A model generated the notes under the pieces. That model ran no database searches and was not told the DNA's origin. It saw nothing but the letters and a program-made list of their open reading frames with translations. The position numbers and the translations under genes were made by a program. Shown here piece after piece: positions 1-8,913 of a stretch of DNA of 56,488 nucleotides. Each line of letters starts with the position of its first letter. The stretch's first letter is position 1. Location of the stretch: NCBI RefSeq assembly GCF_007991215.1, contig NZ_BJXX01000011.1, forward strand, positions 1 through 56,488. Reading direction: 5' to 3'. This DNA is from Aneurinibacillus danicus (GTDB lineage Bacteria > Bacillota > Bacilli > Aneurinibacillales > Aneurinibacillaceae).

Positions 1-11
1 TACAGAAAAAC

Positions 12-329
12 TTATACTATATACAAGCAGAAAAAGACAAGATGATAGAGGGTAACCATACTATACAGGCACACGGTAAATAACAAGGCATGCTGTACCC
101 AGCTGCTTCGACAGTGTGGAAGCAGATAAAGCAGAATGAGAGGTCCGGCGCATTTCCAGAGAAGCACCAGGAGCGGATCCGTAGTAATTATATCCGATAA
201 CAGCGGGTTTGCTTCCTGAATATATTGATTACGGATACCGTAGCAGGTGAAATACCAGTCTGCGAGGTTGAGGAGTAACAGATAAAGGAGTAACCGCTGA
301 TAAAGGGTAAGAGAGCGAATCATTTTCAT
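12..329 (-). CDS. DUF5658-like small membrane protein
   Basis: A 105-residue protein with about three hydrophobic segments (roughly residues 10-30, 50-70 and 80-103). The stretch N-L-A-D-W near residue 21 followed by an E-A-N-P-L motif near residue 39 resembles the short DUF5658 membrane family (E-x-N-P signature after the first helix). No enzymatic residues are evident and the function is unknown. It is divergent from ytxC to its right; its start at 329 has AAAGAAGGAATG-like ribosome-site sequence just upstream on the minus strand. Family assignment is from motif memory and is moderate. Confidence 0.6.
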   Translation of the reverse strand: MKMIRSLTLYQRLLLYLLLLNLADWYFTCYGIRNQYIQEANPLLSDIITTDPLLVLLWKCAGPLILLYLLPHCRSSWVQHALLFTVCLYSMVTLYHLVFFCLYIV

Positions 330-383
330 TCCTTCTTTGTCAAAAGATGTCTTCTTTTTTCCTTATAATTTCCACAGAAAAAT

Positions 384-408
384 GATCCATTGATTGTATC
401 AATGGATC
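384..408. repeat. 25-nt near-perfect palindrome (11-bp arms, 3-nt loop)
   Basis: GATCCATTGAT, spacer TGT, then ATCAATGGATC. It sits in the divergent region between the DUF5658 gene and ytxC and has no T-run, so it is more likely an operator or a structural hairpin than a terminator. The rest of the 330-627 gap is AT-rich and holds an open hydrophobic frame without a convincing start site. Confidence 0.5.
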
Positions 409-627
409 CAAGGTAGGAGTGGAGAGATTAATTCAATTCCAGGAGGTGTCAACCCATTTAAAGGGGTTGGTTTTATTATAGCCGTTTTTGTAAGCGTTAT
501 CAATACTGTTTTCCAAATTTTTTTTATCTTTTTTAAGGAGAACATTTTTCTTCTATATGACAAAAGGAGAAATACTTTTCCTTTTCATACATATAGTAAG
601 GAAAAAAGCAGGAAAGAAGGTGCTAAT

Positions 628-1515
628 GTGCGGTGGGTACAGCTATCTTTTCCACGTGCGGATGAACGTTTCTTGTTTGAGTTTCATTCAACGCTGTGCC
701 ATGGATTGGAGAGCGTGCATGCCGTGCTGCAATTCCGAATTAGAGAGGAAGTGGATGCATGGTACCGGAACTTTTATTGCCTCGGATGGCCGCGGGAAGA
801 GCATACACCGCTGGTACATGAAGCGTGGCTGTTTGCACTGGCGCGCGCCGTGCGAACTTATGTGTCCGCCAAGGAAAAAGAGCTTGTGTATCGTCGCATC
901 GTTCATCATGATGCATACGAAAAAATTGCAGACAAGATGCATCTTTTGCATTATGTGCTGAATTATATAGAGGCAAGAGAAGAAGAGGGCATAGAGGGCG
1001 TGCCGTACAGTAAGCATAAGGTTGAGCAGGAAGCCATCATCTATTTGGAGAGCGAACACGTATTGCGTCTGGATGGCTTTTTTCGATTTCGTTTACGGGA
1101 GTACATACAGGAATTGTGTGCCATGGTCGATTTAAAGATCGAACAATACATGGCGGAAGAAGAGCAGGAAGCGATTATTCGAAAACTTCGCGCGTTTTTG
1201 TTTGCGCTCCCGCGTCGTCAGAGTCTGCTCAGACTTGTCCATAATGCGTCCTTTGCGTTTACCTATTACAATGAAGCGTGGGAAAAGCTTATGCCCCAGG
1301 GCTTACTTTCGCTTCCTCCGCAGACCGAGTCCGCTTACGGAAATGAAGAAGCGAATATTATCGGGGCGTTGGCGGAATTTGCCCCGGAACAAATCGTCAT
1401 CTATACTCGAAGGCCCGGTCATGGACTTGTCATGACGCTGAAAAAGATTTTCGAGGAGAAACTGATCGTTTGTACAGAGTTTTCGTTTCCGGTACATATT
1501 GGACCGGATACTTGA
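628..1515 (+). CDS. ytxC: YtxC-like sporulation protein
   Basis: Predicted 295-residue protein, mostly helical and charged, matching the size of Bacillus YtxC (about 280 aa). Its position directly before thrS is the same as in B. subtilis, where ytxC precedes thrS. The open frame extends upstream to 394, but I place the start at GTG 628 because AAAGAAGG lies just before it and the residues upstream are low-complexity hydrophobic sequence with no homology-like pattern. YtxC proteins are linked to sporulation; the molecular activity is unknown. The assignment rests on synteny plus general character, with no catalytic motif to confirm it. Confidence 0.7.
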   Translation: MRWVQLSFPRADERFLFEFHSTLCHGLESVHAVLQFRIREEVDAWYRNFYCLGWPREEHTPLVHEAWLFALARAVRTYVSAKEKELVYRRIVHHDAYEKIADKMHLLHYVLNYIEAREEEGIEGVPYSKHKVEQEAIIYLESEHVLRLDGFFRFRLREYIQELCAMVDLKIEQYMAEEEQEAIIRKLRAFLFALPRRQSLLRLVHNASFAFTYYNEAWEKLMPQGLLSLPPQTESAYGNEEANIIGALAEFAPEQIVIYTRRPGHGLVMTLKKIFEEKLIVCTEFSFPVHIGPDT

Positions 1516-1540
1516 CTTTCGTTTTATGGCTTACTATAAT
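1512..1540 (+). promoter_or_regulatory. Sigma-A promoter of thrS leader
   Basis: TTGACT at 1512-1517 and TATAAT at 1535-1540 separated by 17 nt. The -35 box overlaps the ytxC stop codon. Transcription would start near 1547, at the beginning of the T-box leader. Confidence 0.8.
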
Positions 1541-1546
1541 CAAGAC

Positions 1547-1826
1547 AACAGCATGATAATAATAGCGATGATAAGGATATGGTCCCAACCAGACGGTTCC
1601 CAGAGAGGAAAGCCATTGGCTGAAAGCTTTCCAATACGAGGTTGACGACTACCGCCTTGAGCTGCCGACCGGAACGCGCAGAGGCGCCAGTATGGAAGGC
1701 CGGAACCCGGGTTCCGTTATCGAACGATGAGGGTATGGCTGCCTGTATAGGATTGCCGTGCCGAAGTAGGGTGGTACCACGAGAACAACACGCTCGTCCC
1801 TTTTGGGATCGGACGTGTTTTTTTTA
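1547..1826 (+). ncRNA. T-box leader (tRNA-Thr sensing) with terminator
   Basis: A classic T-box element upstream of thrS. The conserved T-box sequence AGGGTGGTACCACG is at 1768-1781. A candidate specifier codon ACC (Thr) is at 1651-1653 within GACGACTACCGCC. The intrinsic terminator is AACACG (1787-1792) paired with CGTGTT (1814-1819), enclosing CGTCCC/GGGAT and followed by a run of T from 1818. By the known mechanism, uncharged threonyl tRNA pairs with the specifier and the TGGT bulge, stabilises the antiterminator and allows thrS expression. The exact specifier position is inferred, not folded. Confidence 0.92.
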
Positions 1827-1850
1827 TTTTTGAAGGAGGAAGCAATCATT

Positions 1851-3770
1851 ATGTCAACATTGCAAGTGACACTTCCGGACGGTTCCAAACGCGAATACGA
1901 ATCCGGTGTAACGATTGAAGATGTAGCGGCTTCGATTAGCCCAAGCCTGAAGAAAAAAGCGATTGCCGGTAAGCTGAACGGCAAAATCGTTGATGTAAAA
2001 GCGATCATCCCGCATGACGCTTCCGTGGAAATCTTGACGGAAGACAGCGAAGAAGCGTTGGAAGTGATGCGTCACAGCTGTGCGCACTTGATGGCGCAGG
2101 CAATCAAGCGCATCCTCGGCGATGACAGGGTACGCCTCGGTATCGGCCCGGTTATTCAGGACGGTTTCTATTATGATATCGATACCGATGTGACGATTAC
2201 ACCGGAAATGCTTGAACAAATTGAGAAAGAGATGCAGAAAATCGTGAAAGAAAATCTCCCGATCGAACGCAAAGTCGTTTCTCGGGAAGAAGCGCTCGAC
2301 ATTTACGGCAAGCTTAATGATCACTTGAAAGTCGAAATCATCTCCGAGCTGCCGGAAGGCGAAGAGATTAGCATGTATCATCAGGGCGAATTCTTCGATT
2401 TGTGCCGTGGACCGCATGTGCCGTCTACCGGAAGAATTAAAGCGTTTAAGCTGATGAGTGTAGCCGGCGCATACTGGCGTGGCGACTCCGATCGTCAGAT
2501 GCTGCAGCGCATCTACGGAACATGCTGGGCGAAAAAATCCGATCTGGATGAATACCTGCACTTCTTAGAAGAGGCAAGAAAACGCGATCACCGCAAGCTT
2601 GGAAAAGAGCTGGAACTCTTTATGTTCTCGGAAGAAGCACCGGGCATGCCGTTCTACCTGCCGAACGGGATGATTGTACGCAACGAGCTGGAGAAATATG
2701 CGCGCGGTCTGCAGATGGAGCGCGGCTACCAGGAAGTGCGTACGCCGCTCGTGATGAACCAGCGTCTGTGGGAGCAATCCGGCCACTGGGAGCACTATCA
2801 CGAGAATATGTACTTCACCGAAGTAGATAACACCAAGTTCGCGCTGAAGCCGATGAACTGTCCGGGCCATATGCTCGTATTCAAAAATAAAATTCATTCA
2901 TACCGTGACCTGCCGCTGCGCATGGCCGAGTTCGGTCAAGTGCACCGTCATGAATATTCCGGAGCGCTCAACGGTATGATTCGTGTGCGTACATTTACAC
3001 AGGATGACTCACATATCTTCGTGCGTCCGGATCAAATTGAATCGGAAATTAAGCAAGTTATCGAACTGGTTGACAAAATTTATGGTGTATTCGGTTTTCC
3101 ATACAGTGTAGAGCTATCCACTCGTCCGGAAGACTCGATGGGCAGCGATGAGCTATGGGAGACTGCGGAACGTTCGCTTCAGAATGTGTTAGATGAACTG
3201 CAAATCCCTTATCGCATCAATGAAGGGGACGGCGCATTCTATGGTCCGAAAATCGACTTCCACATTCAGGATGCGATTAAGCGGAGCCATCAATGCGCAA
3301 CCATTCAGCTTGACTTCCAGATGCCGGAGAAATTCGATCTTACCTATGTGGGCGAAGATAACGCGAAGCACCGTCCTGTCGTTATTCACCGTGCGATTTA
3401 CGGTTCAATTGACCGCTTCATCGGTATTCTAACTGAACACTTTGCGGGCGCATTCCCGACCTGGCTGGCACCGGTGCAGGCGAAGCTGATTACAATTGCC
3501 GAGCCGCACGTCGCTTATGCGGAGCAAGTGAAACGGAAAATGCTTGAGAAGGGCATTCGCGTCGAAGTGGATAGCCGCAACGAGAAGATTGGCTACAAAA
3601 TCCGCGAAGCGCAGATGAACAAAATTCCGTTTATGCTCGTTATTGGCGACAAAGAAATGGAAGAGGGCGCATTGTCTGTACGCCGCCGCGGCGAAGGCGA
3701 TCTGGGTGCGAAGCCGGTCGATGAAGTCGTCGAGATGATTCTTAACGAGATTGAGACGAAGAAATACTAA
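1851..3770 (+). CDS. thrS: Threonyl-tRNA synthetase
   Basis: A 639-residue class II synthetase that charges tRNA-Thr in the cytosol, full length for the family. Order: TGS domain (about 1-62), editing/SAD region with the R-H-S-C-A-H motif, class II core from about 245 with zinc-ligand motifs MNCPGH, DDSHIF and VVIHRAIYG, and C-terminal anticodon domain from about 540. The start is ATG 1851, eight bases after GAAGGAGG; an upstream in-frame GTG-type codon lies inside the terminator and is rejected. Expression is controlled by the T-box leader. Followed by its own terminator. Confidence 0.98.
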   Translation: MSTLQVTLPDGSKREYESGVTIEDVAASISPSLKKKAIAGKLNGKIVDVKAIIPHDASVEILTEDSEEALEVMRHSCAHLMAQAIKRILGDDRVRLGIGPVIQDGFYYDIDTDVTITPEMLEQIEKEMQKIVKENLPIERKVVSREEALDIYGKLNDHLKVEIISELPEGEEISMYHQGEFFDLCRGPHVPSTGRIKAFKLMSVAGAYWRGDSDRQMLQRIYGTCWAKKSDLDEYLHFLEEARKRDHRKLGKELELFMFSEEAPGMPFYLPNGMIVRNELEKYARGLQMERGYQEVRTPLVMNQRLWEQSGHWEHYHENMYFTEVDNTKFALKPMNCPGHMLVFKNKIHSYRDLPLRMAEFGQVHRHEYSGALNGMIRVRTFTQDDSHIFVRPDQIESEIKQVIELVDKIYGVFGFPYSVELSTRPEDSMGSDELWETAERSLQNVLDELQIPYRINEGDGAFYGPKIDFHIQDAIKRSHQCATIQLDFQMPEKFDLTYVGEDNAKHRPVVIHRAIYGSIDRFIGILTEHFAGAFPTWLAPVQAKLITIAEPHVAYAEQVKRKMLEKGIRVEVDSRNEKIGYKIREAQMNKIPFMLVIGDKEMEEGALSVRRRGEGDLGAKPVDEVVEMILNEIETKKY

Positions 3771-3795
3771 TATATAAGAGATATATGTAAGTGAT

Positions 3796-3834
3796 AAACA
3801 CGGAGAGAATGAGCAGTTCTTTCCGTGTTTTTTA
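3796..3834 (+). terminator. Terminator after thrS
   Basis: AAACACGGAGAGAA (3796-3809) pairs imperfectly with TTCTTTCCGTGTTT (3817-3830), followed by T-rich sequence. Confidence 0.85.
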
Positions 3835-3954
3835 TTTACTAATTCGTAAGACTTATCTATGAATAAAATAAAAGGGTCTTTTTACATATGTTTTACAAAA
3901 TGTTAATTTTGGATTGGCATAATGAAAGGAAGAGAAAAAGGGGGGAAAACAGAG

Positions 3955-6207
3955 ATGCTGTCGTTTTTTAGGAATTTACGGGAGAAGAAGACACCTTTTG
4001 TATACACGGACCAGCGGGTGCAGATTAAGAAGCGGCTGGAAACGGAGTTGGCCGCCCGTCATCATGTGGTGCTCCTCTATCTTGATATTATTAAGCTATC
4101 CGATATTGAAATGAAATTTGGCTATCTGACGGCCGGACGCATTCTACAGTATATGGATCAGGCGCTGCTTGTCGCATGCCGGCATACCCTAAAAGATCCG
4201 GCTCAGCTCATTGCGATTCAAAAGCTGTGGGCGGATGACTATGCTGTTTATATCTCATTCGCTCGGAATTATGCGGACACACTCATTCATAATATATGCA
4301 TCGAGCTTAAACAAGAAGTGGAAAAAGTACTGAACCACAAAGTTACGCATTCTCATATCCGTAACATTGAAGTACATATCGGATACGCCAAAATTGAAGG
4401 TCAGGATCTTGCTAAAGATATGTATTCTTCCGTCAAACTGGCCAGCCAGATGGCTAAGTGCGGGTTTATGTCGGACGAATTCAGAGAGATACAGGAATTT
4501 CGCAGCATTCTTGAACAAGAAAATATCCATACGGTCATTCAGCCGATCGTCTCGTTGAAAACCGGCGTTCCGCTGGGCTGGGAGACGCTTGTGCGCGGAC
4601 CGGAAGGAAGCGGATTTTACTCGCCGGGCCGCCTGTTTTCGTTCGCCCAAAAGACGGGCGCAAGCTTCCAACTGGAATCCATGTGCCGCCGTCAGGCCAT
4701 AAAACGTCTTAAGCAACTGCGCCCGTCGGAAAAGCTATTTATTAATCTGGATGCACGGAGCATCGACGATCCGTTTTTATTGCGGGGTAAAGTGTTCAAA
4801 ACAATGGAGGAGCACCAGCTGAACCCGCACAATATTGTATTTGAAATTACGGAACGGCACGCGATTAAGAATTTTGCTTCGTTCCGTTCCATCATTCAGG
4901 AATACCGCAAGAAGGGATATCTGATTGCCGTAGATGATGCGGGGGCCGGATATTCCAGTCTGGAGGCTATCACTGAGATTTATCCGGACTATATTAAGCT
5001 TGATATGGCGCTTATCCGAAATATTGACTCCGATCCGGTGAAACAGGCGCTGGTAGAGACGTTCGTTCAATTCGCGGATAAAGTAAAGTGCCGGATTATC
5101 GGTGAAGGAATCGAGACGGAAAGTGAGCTTGAGACGCTGGTGAAACTCGGTGTGGACTACGGACAGGGGTTTCTGTTGGGAAGACCCGAGCGCGAGAGCA
5201 GGCCGATTGCAGAACAGGCGCTCAATAAGCTTCGACAGCTGCAGGAAGAGAGAGCGCCGCTTGTGCTTGAAGAGCCTTCAGGTAAGATAGGTGACATTGT
5301 TCAAAGTACCATTTGTGTAGATCAGGATACATTGGTGCGTGAAGTTCATCATATCTTCGAGCGGAATACCAAAATTGACAGCATCGTCGTTTTAGAAAAC
5401 AAAGTACCCAAAGGGTTAATCATGCGATTCCAGTTGTACAAGATTCTCGGCGGACAGTACGGCATTTCTTTATACTATGAAAAGCCGGTGGCCCAGTTGA
5501 TGAATCGCAGTCCACTCGTTGTCGACCGGCGCGAAAACGTCGAGCAAGTTGCCAAGGCGGCAATGGAGCGGCAGTCTTTTCATCTCTATGATGTCATTAT
5601 CGTGACGGAAAAAGGCAAGTATATGGGCGTAGCTTCCGTGCAAAGTCTGCTGGATATGCTGGCGAAAGCGAAGCTCGAAATCGCGGCCGTATCCAATCCG
5701 TTGACCGGTCTGCCGGGAAATGTACGAATTGATCGGGAGATTGCCGCACGGTTAAGCAGGTCGGAAGATTTTATTGTCGTATACTGCGACCTGGACAAAT
5801 TCAAGTGGTTTAACGATCAGTTCGGATTTGAATTGGGGGATGAGATTATTCGCCGTACGGCACAAATGTTGGGGACGGCCATTCGAGTAAGCGGAGGAAA
5901 AAATTGCTTTCTGGGCCATATCGGAGGTGACGACTTCATTATTATTGCCCCACCCGAGCATGTTCCACATATTGTTTCGTATGTTCATCAGTATTTTTAC
6001 AGCCATTTTCAAGACCTGGCGGAAGAGGGGAAGGACGTCTGTTCTGTGCTGTCCATTTCCATGGCCGGCGTCTGTTGTCCGGCAGATTCGTACAAGACGG
6101 CGGGACAGGTTGCGGAGAGAGCGGCCCGCATCAAGAAGGAAGCTAAGAAAATTGCCGGTATTTCTTATGTTGAAGATTCTGAACTCTGTGAAGACATATG
6201 TACATAA
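3955..6207 (+). CDS. GGDEF-EAL-CBS-GGDEF cyclic-di-GMP signalling protein
   Basis: About 750 residues with no membrane segment. An N-terminal degenerate GGDEF-like region (about 20-150) is followed by an EAL domain with E-T-L in place of E-A-L and otherwise intact catalytic motifs (INLDARS, EITERH, VDDAGAGYSS, KLDMAL, GEGIE, GQGFLLG). A CBS pair follows (about 440-560), then a C-terminal GGDEF domain with NPLTGLPGN, YCDLDKFK and the active-site motif GGDDF. It could both make and degrade cyclic-di-GMP, with ligand sensing by the CBS pair. I chose ATG 3955, nine bases after GGGGGG; ATG 3922 lacks a ribosome site. It stands alone before the infC promoter. Confidence 0.9.
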   Translation: MLSFFRNLREKKTPFVYTDQRVQIKKRLETELAARHHVVLLYLDIIKLSDIEMKFGYLTAGRILQYMDQALLVACRHTLKDPAQLIAIQKLWADDYAVYISFARNYADTLIHNICIELKQEVEKVLNHKVTHSHIRNIEVHIGYAKIEGQDLAKDMYSSVKLASQMAKCGFMSDEFREIQEFRSILEQENIHTVIQPIVSLKTGVPLGWETLVRGPEGSGFYSPGRLFSFAQKTGASFQLESMCRRQAIKRLKQLRPSEKLFINLDARSIDDPFLLRGKVFKTMEEHQLNPHNIVFEITERHAIKNFASFRSIIQEYRKKGYLIAVDDAGAGYSSLEAITEIYPDYIKLDMALIRNIDSDPVKQALVETFVQFADKVKCRIIGEGIETESELETLVKLGVDYGQGFLLGRPERESRPIAEQALNKLRQLQEERAPLVLEEPSGKIGDIVQSTICVDQDTLVREVHHIFERNTKIDSIVVLENKVPKGLIMRFQLYKILGGQYGISLYYEKPVAQLMNRSPLVVDRRENVEQVAKAAMERQSFHLYDVIIVTEKGKYMGVASVQSLLDMLAKAKLEIAAVSNPLTGLPGNVRIDREIAARLSRSEDFIVVYCDLDKFKWFNDQFGFELGDEIIRRTAQMLGTAIRVSGGKNCFLGHIGGDDFIIIAPPEHVPHIVSYVHQYFYSHFQDLAEEGKDVCSVLSISMAGVCCPADSYKTAGQVAERAARIKKEAKKIAGISYVEDSELCEDICT

Positions 6208-6268
6208 ATCCCCCCTCCGATTTGCTTTATGGTAAAGCTGTCTAATTAAAAATATTAGTAGAGAAGAC

Positions 6269-6297
6269 TTGACGGGACAATCTGTATCGGCTATACT
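6269..6297 (+). promoter_or_regulatory. Sigma-A promoter of infC operon
   Basis: TTGACG at 6269-6274, 17-nt spacer, TATACT at 6292-6297. It starts the long leader of infC-rpmI-rplT. Confidence 0.85.
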
Positions 6298-6303
6298 ATT
6301 ACA

Positions 6304-6460
6304 AGTGTTAAGAATATAACGGATTCCAAAGCAGGAGCACCCGCTTCTCACCTGCATGACGCACATGATGTTGTCGACAGGTACTTATATATCATCCATA
6401 ATCATGTATCGTAGTATCTTATGGAATGAAAGGCGGGCGCAATGCGTCCGCATTTTTTGC
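6304..6460 (+). ncRNA. L20-type autoregulatory leader with attenuator
   Basis: About 195 nt separate the promoter from the infC start. The leader ends in a strong terminator: GCGGGCGC (6433-6440), loop, GCGTCCGC (6444-6451), then TTTTTT (6453-6458). In Bacillus the equivalent leader is bound by ribosomal protein L20, which promotes termination when L20 is in excess. That role is inferred from gene order and leader layout; I did not fold an L20 site. Confidence 0.75.
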
Positions 6461-6499
6461 TTTGGATCAAGGTTCAAAAATTTCTGGAGGTGGCAGGCT

Positions 6500-7015
6500 A
6501 TTAGCAAAGAGCATTTAATCAATGAGGATATCCGTGCTCGTGAGGTTCGTTTGATTGATCAGGAGGGTGAGCAGGTCGGTATTATGCCGCTTCGTGAAGC
6601 GCTCCGTCTCGCACAGGAGAAAGATCTTGATCTCGTGAACATCGCGCCGACTGCTAAACCGCCGGTGTGCCGTATTATGGACTACGGTAAGTTCAGATAC
6701 GAACAGCAAAAGAAAGAAAAAGAAGCACGCAAGAATCAAAAAGTCGTTGACATTAAAGAAGTTCGCCTGTCACCGACGATTGAAGAACACGATTTCCAGA
6801 CGAAACTGCGCAACACCGTGAAGTTTCTTGAGAATGGAAATAAAGTCAAATTGACGATTCGCTTCCGTGGACGCGCGATCACTCACGCTGAAATCGGCCA
6901 GCAGGTAATGGAGAAGCTGGCGAAAGAAGTGGAAAATATTTCGACCGTCGAGCGCAAGCCGAAAATCGAAGGGCGCAGTATGATTATGATTCTTGCGCCA
7001 AAAAGCGACAAGTAA
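6500..7015 (+). CDS. infC: Translation initiation factor IF-3 (AUU start)
   Basis: A 171-residue IF-3, normal length, with the typical N-terminal [14 protein letters not shown] and the [11 protein letters not shown] region of the C-terminal domain. It binds the 30S subunit and checks start codons. The sequence homology begins at I-S-K-E-H, whose first codon is ATT at 6500-6502, nine bases after GGAGG (6486-6490). No ATG or GTG fits. AUU starts are a known feature of infC, letting IF-3 repress its own translation by discriminating against non-standard starts. First gene of infC-rpmI-rplT. Confidence 0.96.
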   Translation: MSKEHLINEDIRAREVRLIDQEGEQVGIMPLREALRLAQEKDLDLVNIAPTAKPPVCRIMDYGKFRYEQQKKEKEARKNQKVVDIKEVRLSPTIEEHDFQTKLRNTVKFLENGNKVKLTIRFRGRAITHAEIGQQVMEKLAKEVENISTVERKPKIEGRSMIMILAPKSDK

Positions 7016-7038
7016 TTCTTGATTGGAGGATTTGTACG

Positions 7039-7239
7039 ATGCCAAAAATGAAAACTCACCGTGGAGCTGCTAAGCGTTTCAAAAAGACTGGAAGCGGCAA
7101 ACTGAAGCGTTCCCAAGCTTTCACAAGCCATATTCTGGAGAAAAAATCTCCGAAGCGTAAGCGTAACCTGCGTAAAGGCGCGCTTGTAGCAAAGGGCGAT
7201 CAAAAACGCATTGCATCTCTGCTGGCGTACGTGAAGTAA
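7039..7239 (+). CDS. rpmI: Ribosomal protein L35
   Basis: A 66-residue, lysine/arginine-rich protein beginning [20 protein letters not shown], the diagnostic start of bL35 of the 50S subunit. It has a GGAGG ribosome site nine bases upstream and lies 23 nt after infC and 40 nt before rplT, in the universal bacterial order. It is expected to be co-regulated through the L20-type leader upstream of infC. Confidence 0.98.
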   Translation: MPKMKTHRGAAKRFKKTGSGKLKRSQAFTSHILEKKSPKRKRNLRKGALVAKGDQKRIASLLAYVK

Positions 7240-7279
7240 TTTCGATTTTTTGATTTGAAGATTTAGGAGGAGAACATCG

Positions 7280-7639
7280 ATGCCAAGAGTTAAAGGTGGA
7301 AATGTGGCGCGCAAACGCCGCAAAAAAGTATTGAAGCTTGCTAAAGGTTATTTCGGTTCCAAACACCGTTTATTTAAATCTGCAAACGCACAGGTTATGA
7401 AATCTCTGCTGTACGCATACCGTGACCGTCGTCAGGTGAAGCGTGATTTCCGTAAACTGTGGATCACTCGTATCAATGCGGCAGCCCGTATGAACGGTCT
7501 TTCTTACAGCCGTTTCATGTACGGTCTGAAAGCAGCCGGTCTTGAAGTAAACCGCAAGATGCTTGCCGACATGGCTGTAAACGACAAAGAAGCATTCACG
7601 CAACTGGCTAACGCTGCAAAAGAAAAACTGAACGCGTAA
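7280..7639 (+). CDS. rplT: Ribosomal protein L20
   Basis: A 119-residue basic protein beginning [19 protein letters not shown], full length for bL20, which is needed for early 50S assembly and binds 23S rRNA. The ribosome site is TAGGAGGAG. It is the last gene of the infC operon and the likely effector of its own leader. A strong terminator follows directly. Confidence 0.98.
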   Translation: MPRVKGGNVARKRRKKVLKLAKGYFGSKHRLFKSANAQVMKSLLYAYRDRRQVKRDFRKLWITRINAAARMNGLSYSRFMYGLKAAGLEVNRKMLADMAVNDKEAFTQLANAAKEKLNA

Positions 7640-7652
7640 GCTTTCCGGAATG

Positions 7653-7686
7653 AACCCGATCCCCATTGAGGATCGGGTTTTTTTGA
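7653..7686 (+). terminator. Terminator of infC-rpmI-rplT operon
   Basis: AACCCGATCC (7653-7662) pairs with GGATCGGGTT (7670-7679), followed by a T-run to 7684. The convergent methyltransferase gene ends at 7687. Confidence 0.92.
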
Positions 7687-8271
7687 TTAATATGCTTGTC
7701 TTTCCCTTCTCCCAGAGGCAGCCGCTTGTTTTTTGCAGCGGTAAACAAATGCCGGCGGAATGTTCAAGGGAACAAAATCAATGTGAATTTGCTCAAATCG
7801 TTCCGCAAGCTGGCGTTTCATCTGATGTGAATATTGAAAGGCAATAAACAGCCCGTCCGGTTTTAAAGATTTCTCTACACCGTCCATAATCTTGTCACGC
7901 AATTCCTGTGAAAAGTTGGCGAACGGCAGACCGGAGAGAATATAATCAAATCCTTCGATATTTAATGTATGCATCACCTGATGGATGTCTGCCGCATTGT
8001 TATGGTAATGCAGTTCAGGATATGTGGCTTCAAGCCGGTGGCGCAGCTGATCATCTCTTTCGAATACGACCACTTTACAGTCGTTTTTTCTGTATTGATG
8101 TAAGTACTTGGTGAAAATTCCGGTTCCCGCGCCCAATTCGGCAATCGCTTTGGTTTTGCTGAAGTCAATCGGCTTCACCATCGCATGAGCGAGAAAGCGG
8201 GAGCTTGGCGTTATGCTGCCCACACTGCGCGGAGAGGTGAGAAATTTATAGAGGAAAAGAAGTTTTCCCAT
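7687..8271 (-). CDS. Class I SAM-dependent methyltransferase (phospholipid N-methyltransferase-like)
   Basis: A 194-residue protein that begins MGKLLFLYKFLTSPRSVGSI. Motif I (ELGAGTGIF, near residue 50) and a post-I acidic residue in VFERD identify the Rossmann methyltransferase fold, and LSGLPFANF is the motif IV region. The N-terminal S-P-R-S-V-G-S-I-T-P-S-S pattern is typical of bacterial phospholipid N-methyltransferase/rRNA dimethylase-like proteins, so a lipid amine may be the substrate; this is inferred. Start at 8271 is preceded by GGAGGATCTTA on the minus strand; the longer upstream frame has no support. Confidence 0.8.
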   Translation of the reverse strand: MGKLLFLYKFLTSPRSVGSITPSSRFLAHAMVKPIDFSKTKAIAELGAGTGIFTKYLHQYRKNDCKVVVFERDDQLRHRLEATYPELHYHNNAADIHQVMHTLNIEGFDYILSGLPFANFSQELRDKIMDGVEKSLKPDGLFIAFQYSHQMKRQLAERFEQIHIDFVPLNIPPAFVYRCKKQAAASGRRERQAY

Positions 8272-8428
8272 TAAGATCCTCCTTGTATGGATACTGTCTT
8301 TATTATAACAGTAACATATTTCTTTACCAAGCAAATCCGCCGACAGGCGGAAGTGCAGAGTAAAGAAGGGGATAGCGGGATACATAGCGAAAGATAATAA
8401 AGAAGACAAGAAAAAGGAGGCTGCATGT

Positions 8429-8848
8429 ATGGCATTTACTAATCCATCAAATGAAGAACGACGCAAAATTCTTGAGGAAGCAAAAACGATTGCGGTTGTC
8501 GGATTATCCGACAAACCTGAGCGGACGAGTTATATGGTATCTCAGGCAATGCAGAACAACGGTTACAAAATCATTCCGGTGAATCCGACAATTCAGGAAT
8601 CGCTCGGCGAGAAAGCGGTCGCCTCATTGACAGATATTAAGGAGCCGGTCGATATTGTAAATGTGTTCCGCCGCAGCGAAGATGTCGGTCCTGTCGTTGA
8701 AGAGGCACTGAAGATTAAACCGAAAGTTATATGGATGCAGCAGGGCATCTATAATGAAGAAGCAGCTGCGAAAGCGCAGGAAGCCGGTATTACAGTCGTA
8801 ATGGACCAGTGCATTAAAGTAGACCACGCAATTTTGATGAGAAAATAA
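8429..8848 (+). CDS. CoA-binding domain protein (YccU-like)
   Basis: A 139-residue single Rossmann-fold protein with TIAVVGLSDKPERTSY near residue 20 and the conserved IWMQQGIYNEEAAAKAQEAG region, typical of the CoA_binding family related to the succinyl-CoA synthetase alpha subunit N-terminus. The partner enzyme or physiological role is not known; the family probably binds CoA or a similar nucleotide. Ribosome site AAAAAGGAGG lies nine bases before the ATG. Transcribed divergently from the methyltransferase. Confidence 0.88.
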   Translation: MAFTNPSNEERRKILEEAKTIAVVGLSDKPERTSYMVSQAMQNNGYKIIPVNPTIQESLGEKAVASLTDIKEPVDIVNVFRRSEDVGPVVEEALKIKPKVIWMQQGIYNEEAAAKAQEAGITVVMDQCIKVDHAILMRK

Positions 8849-8863
8849 TAAACGGTAGGTTCA

Positions 8864-8901
8864 AAGCTCGCTTCCATATATAAGACGGGGGCGAGTTCTT
8901 A
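8864..8901 (+). terminator. Probable terminator after CoA-binding gene
   Basis: AGCTCGCTTCC pairs (with G-T pairs) with GGGGGCGAGTT, followed by a short T-rich tail. Moderate strength. Confidence 0.55.
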
Positions 8902-8913
8902 ATTGTAAATATA

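Noticed and set aside
394-627. 78-codon hydrophobic N-terminal extension of the ytxC frame
   Set aside because: It starts at TTG within a palindrome with no ribosome site; GTG 628 has one and fits the expected YtxC length. The extension reads like a random AT-rich hydrophobic stretch.
1854-2561. 235-aa minus-strand frame opposite thrS
   Set aside because: Shadow of a strongly conserved gene; His/Arg/Phe-rich composition typical of antisense frames.
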